Of a DNA stretch of 10,703 bases, positions 6,392 to 9,169 are shown in pieces. How positions within the stretch are numbered: position 1 is the stretch's first letter; every line of letters starts with the position of its first letter. A program made the translations under genes and the position numbers. Source of the stretch: Baffinella frigidus. Its lineage: Eukaryota > Cryptophyceae > Cryptomonadales > Baffinellaceae. The notes beneath the pieces are model-generated. The model was given only the letters and a program-made list of their open reading frames with translations, was not told where the DNA came from and made no database searches. Location of the stretch: contig MU646418.1 of assembly GCA_026770585.1 (NCBI GenBank), positions 467,625 to 478,327 of the forward strand. The letters are read 5' to 3'.

Positions 6392-8212
6392 GAGTGTGTG
6401 TGTCTCGGGAACAGGGACAGCCGCAGGACTCCAGTGTTGATAGGTACATGTAGTTATACACCCCACCCCACACATCCATTAAACACGGGGTTCAACCCCC
6501 TCCACAGAAACTCTCGAACGACGAAGCAACTATACCAATCCGCTCCCAAGCCAACCCGGCATATTCTAAAAGTAGAACGCCAGAATCTGGCCTCGGTTTC
6601 ACGTAAAAACCTCCAAAACTGCCGCGAAGTGTTCCCACCCTGCTCGGCAGCGGATTCACACACACCAACAATACGCGCCGCGTGGGCATCCCCCGTGCCG
6701 AGTGTATAGCCGCGCTTGCTGGAGGGTGGTTATACACCCCATACGTAATCACTGCATGCATCGATTGTGGACGCGTCTTCCGGCACCCCCCCCGTGCTTA
6801 CACGGGGCGAGGATCGAGGGTAGGGGCGCGATCGAAGGCGACGGTAGGATCGAGGTGACCACTTAGCAGCGGCCGAGTTCCGTTTCCCCCGGATATCCGG
6901 GGAAAATTCGGTTAGAATCCAATGCAAATGGATCAGATTCTAGTACAATTCGTTTAGATGGACTGTATCCGTGAAGCCCCCGGTGGCTGCTAAGTGGTGG
7001 CGAAGGCAGAGCAATCACCTGTTCGGATCGCGAGTGGCGCGGGGATCGACGGTAGGGGCGAGGTCGAATGCGAACGTCAGGATGAAGATGTTGTCCACTC
7101 CGATCGCCAGCACTAGGAACGGGATCACCTGCAGGTTTGGGGATGGGGGATTGGGGTCTGGGGTCTGGTGTGTTAGGTTTGAGGTGTGGGGTGTGAATTG
7201 TGGGGTTTAGGGTGTGGAGTTTGGGGTGTTGTCGACTCTGATCGGCCGACAAGACACTTGGAACGGGATTACCTGTGGGCGCGGAGGGTGATGTCTGTGA
7301 CCCCGAGTGTATTTGTGGGGCGTGCCCCGTACTAAACTGGGACACGCCAGTACTCTGGGACACGCCAGTACACTAGGACGCCGATTGCCAGCACTAGGAA
7401 CGGGATCACCTGCGTAAGGGTTTGAGGGTGTGGGTTTTAGGGTTTGGGGATTGAGATTTAGGGTGTGGGGTGTCTATGAGTGGCGAGCCGTGAAGAGCCG
7501 TGACTGGAATTGTCGAGGAGTGCCGAACCCGGAAGAGCAGTGCTGTCGTCATAGGAAGACAGATGAACAGTCCTTGGGAGCCGGAAGGAACGTAAGGGTG
7601 GACAACCTAATTCTGGCGTCAACCTTACTCCCGCATTCCGATGTACGAAACGCCGGTATGAGGTTGCTCTCACTCTCTCTCCTCTCTCTCTCTCATTCTC
7701 TCCTTGGTGCTCACTCACCAAGGACTACGCAGGAATTCGTTAACCTTATTCCCTCGAGCAGGGTGTCCACCCTTACCTCGGAGATGATGAGCAGAGAGAG
7801 TAAGAGAAATCGGTCCACTTTTGGGATAGTTCGGCGCCCAAATGAGCGCTCGGGAAGAGCCGAACCCCCCTGCGCAACCTGGCGTGGTTGCTCGGAGATG
7901 ATGAGAGTAGCGCCAACTTGGTTGATGCCGCAGATACCGATTAGGTCAACGCCGGAATTCGTTAACCCGATTCCGGAAGTAGGGTATCCGCCCTTACCTC
8001 GGAGATGATGAGGGTAGCGCCAACGAAAATTGCTACACATTTTGTTCTTACCAGTAGTATTACAGGATTTGTGTGGTAATTTTCTTTGCCAGATTCTGAA
8101 AAAAGAAAAGGTTTCCCCGGACAAACGCTGACCTCGGAGATAATGAGGGTGGCGCCAACTTGGCCGATACCGCAGATTCCCGCAGCGATTAACAGCGAGC
8201 ACACCACGATTC
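268..8212 (-). CDS. NPC1: NPC1-like sterol transporter, multi-exon gene, partial at both ends
   Basis: NPC1 proteins are multipass RND-superfamily membrane proteins that export sterol from late endosomes or the vacuole using a sterol-sensing domain. Nine short minus-strand segments, each bounded by AG and GT, line up in the order of that family: 8212-8133, 7128-7019, 5138-5094, 4585-4520, 3824-3780, 3143-3045, 1647-1590, 1108-1022, 315-268. Diagnostic stretches are ATLIISE joined to VIPFLVLAIGVDNIFIL, then VGPSI, MPAV, QMTLFVA, and finally LGLEQTDALPTDSF with LVDYF and VGPP. All exons are free of stops. Most junctions are phase 0 and join directly; the second-to-third join and the join before 1647 are unresolved. 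About 210 residues are recovered, whereas family members run to well over 1000. The N-terminal lumenal domain and the C-terminal third are missing. Introns run from about 480 to 1900 bp. Family assignment is firm; exact exon borders need RNA data. Confidence 0.88.
430..515. repeat. 11-bp minisatellite (AGAGGTTCGGG)
   Basis: About seven units of an 11-mer follow one another, with bases 8 to 10 varying most (TTCAGG, TTCGGG, TTCCGG, TTCTGG). Looser relatives extend back to about 330. It lies in the intron between the exons at 1022 and 315. Confidence 0.85.
838..1010. repeat. About 20-bp minisatellite (GGCGGGCCCGTCAGTCGTGA)
   Basis: Some eight to nine imperfect units each carry GCGGGCCC followed by a CAGTC-TGA type block. 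It sits directly downstream of the exon ending at 1022, at the start of that intron. The rest of 497-838 holds no recognisable exon. Confidence 0.85.
1022..1108 (-). CDS. NPC1: NPC1-like exon: start of the second lumenal domain
   Basis: This 87-nt phase 0 exon lies between the acceptor GGCAG and a CAG before GTCCTG. It codes VELGLEQTDALPTDSFLVDY then FQDVATFLQ. The pattern G-L-x-Q, L-P-x-D-S, V-D-Y-F is a clear NPC1 signature just after the helix that follows the sterol-sensing domain. The next exon at 315 supplies VGPP, which the family has right after this stretch. The donor is non-standard beyond GT, but reading on meets a stop ten codons later. Confidence 0.87.
1205..1345. repeat. Diverged repeat pair around GGTTGACTGAA
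   Basis: Two segments, at about 1205-1250 and 1315-1360, share GTGC, GGTTGACTGAA and TTGTAC blocks in the same order, about 110 bp apart. Short repeats of CAGTAGGTTGTGAGC precede them at 1155-1200. Otherwise 1130-1400 shows nothing recognisable. Confidence 0.5.
1397..1553. repeat. About 23-bp minisatellite (GTCAACAGTGGTAATGGCATTAA)
   Basis: Six to seven imperfect units carry AAGTCAACAGTGGTAATGG with base changes and small length shifts. It lies in the intron between the exons at 1590 and 1108. Confidence 0.85.
1590..1647 (-). CDS. NPC1: NPC1-like exon: transmembrane helix before the second lumenal domain
   Basis: This exon follows the acceptor AACGCAG and ends at CAG before GTTGCG. After one base completing a split codon it reads VVLGVSMILVGVSTFSASQ, a hydrophobic helix. 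It joins in phase 0 to VELGLEQ of the exon at 1108, giving the family's helix followed by the G-L-x-Q stretch. The upstream intron is almost entirely the telomere-like array at 1663-1933, so the acceptor sits directly after CCCTAAA-type repeats on the coding strand. An acceptor two bases further in is also possible. Confidence 0.78.
1663..1933. repeat. Telomere-like 7-bp array: TTTGGGG, then TTTAGGG, then diverged
   Basis: About a dozen TTTGGGG units are followed by about six exact TTTAGGG units and then by a long diverged part (GGATTGG, GGATTAG, GGATTAT, GGGTGTA and others). The 7-base register holds throughout even where the motif has changed. The array ends immediately upstream of the acceptor at 1648 on the coding strand. 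It is interstitial, not a chromosome end. Confidence 0.9.
2070..2138 (-). CDS. Possible NPC1-like exon, linker between the sterol-sensing domain and the next helix
   Basis: This candidate 69-nt exon is framed by the acceptor ACCGCAG and a CAG before GTCGGT. It reads VQIPLDSLFRESLSIWIEEI then YSQ. It lies where an exon is missing, between 3045 and 1647, and NPC1 proteins have a loosely similar stretch there that runs into a tyrosine just before the next membrane helix. The match is weak, and its phase 0 end does not fit the phase needed at 1647. A donor one codon later (GTTTTG, phase 1) could fit if the next exon begins at TGGTGC. It is a candidate only. Confidence 0.35.
2286..2356. repeat. 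23-bp tandem repeat, three units
   Basis: GTGTGAATCGAGGCTCAG is repeated three times with a variable 5-base spacer (GTATC, TTTTC, CTTTC). Between 2160 and 2285 there is a C-run and GC-rich sequence with no recognised feature. Confidence 0.88.
2422..2472. repeat. 51-bp dispersed repeat, copy 1
   Basis: This 51-base block matches 4883-4933 at 49 positions. It includes CGCACGCG, GGCCCGGGAGACGTACCATC and CTCAACCA, and a C-rich run precedes it in both places. On the coding strand of the NPC1-like gene it contains GGTACGT, a donor-like string. Function unknown. Confidence 0.85.
2607..2727. repeat. GAA/AAG purine tract, first
   Basis: A long AAG-rich tract with a few GACGAC interruptions. On the gene's coding strand it is a CTT polypyrimidine tract inside the intron. 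It creates a lysine-rich plus-strand ORF that is not a gene. Confidence 0.9.
2743..2813 (-). pseudogene. Copy of the 3045-3143 exon end, frameshifted, with donor
   Basis: This segment reads ALFVATLAVIDRAFPPEA and then loses one base relative to the exon at 3143, shifting the frame before GACGAG. It ends at GAG followed by GTGAAA. It is part of the second unit of the ~300-bp tandem duplication at 2540-3130, so it arose with its flanking intron rather than as a spliced copy. Confidence 0.75.
2908..3008. repeat. GAA/AAG purine tract, second
   Basis: The matching tract in the second unit of the tandem duplication, interrupted by a GAC stretch and by GGAAGAAGAATAAG. It lies shortly after the donor of the exon at 3045 on the coding strand. 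Confidence 0.9.
3045..3143 (-). CDS. NPC1: NPC1-like exon: last sterol-sensing domain helix and cytoplasmic tail
   Basis: This 99-nt phase 0 exon follows the acceptor CGAAAG and ends at GAG before GTGAGA, a strong donor. It codes VLADVAMQMTLFVAALAVID then RAFPPEAPARRDE, matching the family's last sterol-sensing helix (L-Q-x-T-x-F-V-x-L-L-x-L-D) and the basic stretch after it. Two partial copies of its 5' end lie upstream at 3394-3433 and 3245-3286. One copy of its 3' end lies downstream at 2743-2813. Only this copy has both ends intact. Confidence 0.85.
3151..3240. repeat. Diverged telomere-like array
   Basis: Units such as TTTCGGG, TTTAGGG and GGATTTA follow each other with loose 7-base spacing. 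It sits between the exon start at 3143 and the exon-start copy at 3286. Confidence 0.75.
3245..3286 (-). pseudogene. Decayed copy of the 3045-3143 exon start, with acceptor
   Basis: After the acceptor CTGAAG, the copy begins GTGTTGGCC and keeps the CGCAGCTGACGC stretch of the exon, but indels have shifted the frame between them. It sits between two telomere-like arrays. Confidence 0.6.
3296..3392. repeat. Telomere-like array with GGGTTCA/GGGTTTA alternation
   Basis: The right half alternates GGGTTCA and GGGTTTA units, a 14-base higher-order pattern. It lies between the two exon-start copies at 3286 and 3433. Confidence 0.8.
3394..3433 (-). pseudogene. Copy of the 3045-3143 exon start, with acceptor
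   Basis: Forty bases after an intact CGAAAG acceptor read MLADVAMQLTLFV, matching VLADVAMQMTLFV in the exon at 3143. The copy then breaks off into CCCTAAA-type repeats on the coding strand. If used as an acceptor it would run out of the exon after about 13 codons. Confidence 0.75.
3441..3777. repeat. Long telomere-like array: TTTCGGG block and TTTAGGG block
   Basis: About nine TTTCGGG units are followed by mixed TTTGGGG, TTTAGGG and 8-base variants. The array reaches the donor of the exon at 3780, whose GTAACCCC may itself be repeat-derived. On the coding strand it reads CCCTAAA/CCCGAAA. Confidence 0.9.
3780..3824 (-). CDS. NPC1: NPC1-like exon: MPAV motif
   Basis: This 45-nt exon sits between the acceptor CGCGCAG and the donor GTAACC and encodes GMPAVVCFAQFAAAA in phase 0. 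It provides the M-P-A-V motif that follows the L-G-x-L-T turn in NPC1 sterol-sensing domains. Its downstream intron begins immediately with the CCCTAAA-type array at 3441-3777 as read on the coding strand. A diverged partial copy, reading MPAVVCSAEF, lies upstream at 4178-4209. Confidence 0.82.
3838..3905. repeat. Tandem pair of about 35 bp
   Basis: TTGGTGATTTATTGTCAAAC with AACCAGCGCCCA is followed by TTGGTGATTCATTGCCAGAC with AACCAGCGCCAT. It lies right before the acceptor of the exon at 3824 on the coding strand. Confidence 0.85.
3961..4101. mobile_element. 141-bp inverted-repeat element, copy 2 (MITE-like)
   Basis: It runs from GCCACGTAGCAGC to GCTGGTTAGTGGC. It has the same length and many of the same internal blocks as 6858-6998: CGAGTTC, TCCCCCG, TTCCGGGG, GATGGAC and CCCCGGTGGCTG. 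The terminal repeats are imperfect and no clear target duplication is visible. It lies in the intron between the exons at 4520 and 3824. Confidence 0.7.
4178..4209 (-). pseudogene. Diverged copy of the 3780-3824 exon
   Basis: The minus strand reads MPAVVCSAEF against MPAVVCFAQF in the exon at 3824. The sequence before it also matches: both have ATCTCGCG upstream, but the acceptor CAG of the exon is changed to GCGGAG here. No donor follows. It lies in the intron upstream of the intact exon. Confidence 0.6.
4520..4585 (-). CDS. NPC1: NPC1-like exon: VGPSI membrane segment
   Basis: This 66-nt phase 0 exon follows a pyrimidine-poor but intact acceptor GTGCACAG and ends at ACG before GTACTC. It encodes VGPSILGAAAAEIGAFLLGS then LT, which matches the family pattern V-x-P-S-I-L followed by E-x-x-A-F-x-L-G-A-L-T. 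The next residues expected in the family are P-M-P-A-V, and the exon at 3824 opens GMPAVV in the same phase. No duplicate copy of this exon was seen in the window. Confidence 0.85.
4605..4775. repeat. Diverged repeats around GAGTCAGCCGAACCC
   Basis: Four loosely related blocks occur at about 4605, 4693, 4734 and 4760. They lie in the intron just upstream of the exon at 4585 on the coding strand and end close to its acceptor. Confidence 0.5.
4883..4933. repeat. 51-bp dispersed repeat, copy 2
   Basis: It is the second copy of the block at 2422-2472, with two substitutions. It lies in a different intron of the NPC1-like gene and runs directly into the 7-bp CCATGAA array on its right. Flanks beyond the block and the C-run do not match. 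Confidence 0.85.
4930..5068. repeat. Two 7-bp arrays: CCATGAA then CCTGAAG
   Basis: About eight units of CCATGAA are followed without a break by about ten units of CCTGAAG/CCTGAGG, keeping the 7-base period. The motif differs from the telomere type, but the period does not. It lies right after the donor of the exon at 5094 on the coding strand. Confidence 0.88.
5094..5138 (-). CDS. NPC1: NPC1-like exon: cytoplasmic linker before VGPSI
   Basis: This 45-nt exon lies between the acceptor TTTCAG and the donor GTGCGT and codes VRDTAAERAGRALAK in phase 0. It joins directly to VGPSI of the exon at 4585, reproducing the charged linker followed by VGPS seen in NPC1 proteins (compare L-G-E-V-x-P-S). 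A longer form starting at 5172, after another TTTCAG, would add RTATDVTEVFQ in frame and would accept the phase-2 end of the exon at 7019. The sequence just upstream, including the acceptor region, is tandemly duplicated at 5206-5262. Confidence 0.72.
5139..5262. repeat. Tandem duplication of about 60 bp next to the exon at 5138
   Basis: Two units share CACCTCC, GTGACAT, CTGTTCGCCTGAAATGA and TTGTTCAC. The first unit contains the acceptor region of the exon at 5138 and an alternative acceptor at 5173-5174. The second holds a matching TTCCAG. Confidence 0.78.
5270..5990. other. Intron interior without recognised exon
   Basis: This part of the intron between the exons at 7019 and 5138 shows no NPC1-like segment in any frame that I can recognise. 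It holds several C-runs, a short imperfect hairpin around TGGTCAAATCTGACCAG (5431-5451) and two members of the CACCCC/GGGGTG repeat family. Confidence 0.6.
6001..6128. mobile_element. 128-bp foldback element
   Basis: The outer arms CCACCCTGGAGGCAA match perfectly, followed by ATGGGCAA in both arms. The inner arms CTTAAGTCAACCCCC match again, with about nine extra bases on the left side. Even the loop holds a short TGCA-based pairing. Nearly the whole element can form one hairpin. TTCCCGAGTGC and TTTCCGAGTGC flank the two ends. Confidence 0.85.
6245..6389. repeat. GA microsatellite
   Basis: A GA tract with scattered AAG, GGGAG and GCGAG interruptions, ending in a pure stretch of about 20 units. 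It gives serine/leucine-rich and arginine/glutamate-rich ORFs in both directions, none real. Confidence 0.93.
6500..6780. other. Intron interior, no recognised feature
   Basis: Apart from one member of the ATACACCCC repeat family near 6729, nothing is recognised. No NPC1-like segment was seen here on the minus strand. Confidence 0.55.
6804..6842 (-). pseudogene. Second copy of the 7019-7128 exon 3' end, possibly an alternative exon end
   Basis: The minus strand reads VAFDRAPTLDPRP, close to AFDLAPTVDPRAT in the exon at 7128. It is followed by GTGTAAGC, which offers GT donors in phase 0 and phase 2. An inverted-repeat element (6858-6998) separates it from the main exon. A junction here would give a linker of about 29 residues before VGPSI, nearer the family's usual spacing than the model using 7019 with the extended 5172 start. 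It could be an old exon end or a copy. Confidence 0.6.
6858..6998. mobile_element. 141-bp inverted-repeat element, copy 1 (MITE-like)
   Basis: Perfect 13-bp terminal repeats ACCACTTAGCAGC and GCTGCTAAGTGGT enclose a somewhat AT-richer centre. No coding capacity. It separates the intact exon at 7019-7128 from the second exon-end copy at 6804-6842. No obvious target duplication. Confidence 0.78.
7019..7128 (-). CDS. NPC1: NPC1-like exon: VIPFLVLAIGVDNIFIL core of the sterol-sensing domain
   Basis: This exon follows the acceptor CTGCAG and begins VIPFLVLAIGVDNIFIL, the most conserved block of NPC1 sterol-sensing domains. It continues TFAFDLAPTVDPRATRDPN plus two bases, ending at ACAG before GTGATT. 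The 110-nt length leaves it in phase 2, while the simplest start of the next exon (5138) is phase 0. Two solutions are visible. The next exon could use an upstream acceptor at 5173-5174, restoring frame. Alternatively a second copy of this exon's end at 6842-6804 (AFDRAPTLDPRP, phase 0) could supply the junction. An NPC1-family reading in GVDN, rather than the GVDD typical of Patched, supports the family call. Confidence 0.88.
7133..7215. repeat. Telomere-like, strongly diverged 7-bp array
   Basis: Units GGGGATT, GGGGTCT, GGTGTGT and GGGTTTA follow each other. On the coding strand it is a C-rich tract directly before the acceptor of the exon at 7128. Confidence 0.7.
7228..7272 (-). pseudogene. 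Decayed copy of the 7019-7128 exon start, with acceptor
   Basis: After the acceptor CCCACAG, 45 bases read VIPFQVSCRPIRVDN. The ends match VIPF and VDN of the functional exon while the middle has changed beyond simple drift. The length is preserved. The 7-bp-type repeats at 7133-7215 lie between it and the intact exon. Confidence 0.6.
7301..7345. repeat. 45-bp dispersed repeat, copy 1
   Basis: CCCCGAGTGTATTT, CGTGCCCCGTAC and AAACTGG are shared with 8279-8323 over 45 bases with about six mismatches. It is followed by a short tandem repeat of GACACGCCAGTACT at 7341-7375. Confidence 0.8.
7377..7409 (-). pseudogene. Partial copy of the 7019-7128 exon start, with acceptor
   Basis: Thirty-three bases after an intact ACGCAG acceptor read VIPFLVLAIGV, matching the start of the exon at 7128 with only silent changes. 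The match ends at GTC, before GACAAC. It is preceded on the coding strand by a CCCTAAA-like array at 7415-7475. Confidence 0.8.
7415..7475. repeat. Diverged telomere-like array
   Basis: GGGTTTG, GGGTGTG and GGGTTTA-like units precede, on the coding strand, the acceptor of the exon-start copy at 7409. Confidence 0.7.
7592..7640 (+). repeat. GTAAGGG repeat, plus-strand copy
   Basis: On the plus strand it reads GTAAGGGTGGACAACCTA, then ATTCTGGCGTCAACC and CCCGCATTC. The last block parallels GGCATTC at the end of the 9107-9154 copy. This is the only copy opposite to the gene, and no exon is seen before it. Confidence 0.7.
7701..7723. other. Short perfect hairpin
   Basis: CCTTGGTG and CACCAAGG pair around a six-base loop, next to a CT microsatellite at 7669-7701. 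No T-run or other context suggests a terminator. Confidence 0.7.
7729..7776 (-). repeat. GTAAGGG repeat, second copy following an exon-end copy
   Basis: It begins GTAAGGGTGGACACCCTG at the donor after GAG of the copy at 7777, then diverges in the middle and returns to GGTTAACGAATTCCTG. It shares both start and end blocks with the 7945-7997 copy. Confidence 0.72.
7777..7791 (-). pseudogene. Short copy of the 8133-8212 exon end, with donor
   Basis: Fifteen bases, reading LIISE, are followed by an intact GTAAGG donor and another copy of the GTAAGGG repeat. The match stops abruptly on the upstream side at a GA/CT-rich stretch. Fifteen bases alone would be weak, but the shared downstream repeat makes the relation clear. 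Confidence 0.65.
7891..7942 (-). pseudogene. Longer partial copy of the 8133-8212 exon end, donor lost
   Basis: About 52 bases match the 3' half of the exon at 8212 and still read GICGINQVGATLIISE. A few bases are missing near the 5' side of the copy. GAG is followed by CAACC instead of GT, so this copy cannot act as a donor. The GTAAGGG repeat at 7945-7997 abuts its other side. Confidence 0.75.
7945..7997 (-). repeat. GTAAGGG repeat, copy following an exon-end copy
   Basis: Read on the minus strand it begins GTAAGGGCGGATACCCTA, then CTTCCGGAATCGGG and GTTAACGAATTCCGG. It starts exactly at the splice donor after GAG of the exon-end copy at 7998. Its inner GGGYGGAYACCC is self-complementary. 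Confidence 0.75.
7998..8024 (-). pseudogene. Partial copy of the 8133-8212 exon end, with donor
   Basis: Twenty-seven bases repeat the last nine codons of the exon at 8212, with GAG followed by an intact GTAAGG donor. The sequence upstream of the copy is unrelated and AT-rich. On the donor side it runs straight into the GTAAGGG repeat at 7945-7997. It lies inside the first recognised intron. Confidence 0.75.
8025..8120 (-). other. AT-rich insert with an unused-looking splice acceptor
   Basis: This stretch is much more AT-rich than its surroundings. On the minus strand it has a CTTTTCTTTTTTCAG tract, a textbook acceptor, followed about 44 bases later by CTG before GTAAGA. The segment between does not continue the NPC1-like frame: a TAA ends the phase 0 reading. 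It may be a decoy or cryptic exon. Confidence 0.5.
8133..8212 (-). CDS. NPC1: NPC1-like exon: sterol-sensing domain membrane segment
   Basis: This 80-nt exon starts after an acceptor reading ATGGCAG and ends at GAG before the donor GTCAGC. The first two bases complete a codon begun in the unknown upstream exon. It then codes for 26 residues opening IVVCSLLIAAGICGIGQVG and ending ATLIISE, a hydrophobic helix matching the segment just before EVIPFLVLA in NPC1 proteins. The final GAG joins in frame to GTG ATC CCG of the next exon at 7128. Partial copies of its 3' end lie downstream at 7998-8024, 7891-7942 and 7777-7791. Reading upstream of the acceptor is open for only a few codons, so the split codon at the start is inferred from the AG position. 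Confidence 0.85.
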
Positions 8213-8278
8213 CTGCCATCATCATTTGACCATCAATTCCTCATCAGTTGACCATCACCATCCCTGTCATGGATGAAC

Positions 8279-8323
8279 CCCCGAGTGTATTTACCGGACG
8301 TGCCCCGTACCAAACTGGAACAC
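8279..8323. repeat. 45-bp dispersed repeat, copy 2
   Basis: Second copy of the block at 7301-7345. It lies upstream of the first recognised exon, among short TTGACCATCA repeats at 8226-8390. Confidence 0.8.
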
Positions 8324-8329
8324 ACACTT

Positions 8330-9100
8330 GACCATCAAACCCTGCCATCATTTAACCCATCAATCCCTCTACCATCGTTTGACCTTTTCCTTTGAGCCAT
8401 TTTTTGGTTGTGCGTGGTTGGCGCCGTTTCCTGGTCGAGTTGGGCATCCATGGAGCATTCTCAGGACAAGCTCCCAAAAGTTTCTGAAAAAAATCTTGAA
8501 ACCGGTCAAACCCTTTCCAATCCCTGGGACCTGCCTGAGACCAACAAAGCAGTCTGAGAGAATGCACTCGCGAAGTCATCGCTCATGGCACAGTCAATTT
8601 CCGCCTCTTCGACTCTTTGATGTGCGTTCTTGGGGGGGGGGTTGGCGAGGCAAACCCGAAACCCGAAACCCGAAACCCGAAACCCGAAAATGCGCTGGAT
8701 GGGGACAGGTGGGATGTCGTTACCATTTCTCCATTGAACGGTTCAGGGTTTAGGGTTTGGGTACAGGGGGATCGCGCACCGACAAACCTCCCGCGAGAGT
8801 TGACCACCCCACGCTACAGCTGTGCATGACACCAACCCTGTCTCGCCTAGGTGCCGTCCAGGTGGGGGGGGGAGGCGAGGTTTGTTAACTTGCCAAAAAC
8901 GACCGCGGTATGGAGCTAGGGGGGGAGATGGGACGAGACAACCCCTGGCAGCGCGGGGCAGTGTTCGACCCTCGCACGCGGAAGACTTGTGAGGATCCTA
9001 GGACGGAGTTCCACAGCGAGTACTTGCAACTACCTTGGAACGACGAGTACAACCTACTTCCAACCTTCCTTAACACCCTACCGTATTGCATACCGTAGCA
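8330..9100. other. Region upstream of the recognised exons, no gene supported
   Basis: Upstream NPC1-like exons should lie here if intron lengths stay similar, but no family motif was found on the minus strand. A 62-codon plus-strand ORF at 8910-9098 has no recognisable domain and abuts a repeat. Confidence 0.5.
8651..8690. repeat. CCCGAAA 7-bp array
   Basis: Five near-exact units. It is oriented opposite to the G-rich arrays in the gene. A short GGGTTTAGGGTTTGGG stretch follows in the other orientation at 8742-8762. Confidence 0.9.
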
Positions 9101-9106
9101 ACCTAC

Positions 9107-9154
9107 TGAATGCCAGAATTCGGTTGACGCCGGAAGTAGGGTGTCCACCCTTAC
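9107..9154 (-). repeat. GTAAGGG repeat, upstream copy
   Basis: It begins GTAAGGGTGGACACCCTA after GGGCTGGTG, followed by CTTCCGGCGTCAACCG and AATTCTGGC. The preceding sequence is not a recognised exon. It lies beside the inverted-repeat element at 9170-9309. Confidence 0.72.
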
Positions 9155-9169
9155 CACCAGCCCTTGAAT

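Larger units (their letters stand above)
5684..6760. repeat. Diverged repeat family around ATACACCCCATACG and CGCGGGGTGTTGT
   Basis: Related blocks occur at about 5684, 5856, 6173, 6452 and 6729. The last three are spaced about 278 bp apart. Each pairs ACACCCC with GGGGT a short distance on, so each can fold. Before several of them lie CCGAGTG and CTGCTGG blocks. The spacing suggests an old tandem array later broken by the foldback element and the GA tract. Confidence 0.55.

Noticed and set aside
6072-6709. Arg/Glu-rich and Ser/Leu-rich ORFs on both strands
   Set aside because: They are produced by the GA microsatellite and have no domain outside it.
8910-9098. 62-codon plus-strand ORF as a small gene
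   Set aside because: No domain, no clear promoter or splice context, and it runs up to the GTAAGGG repeat; it cannot be supported.
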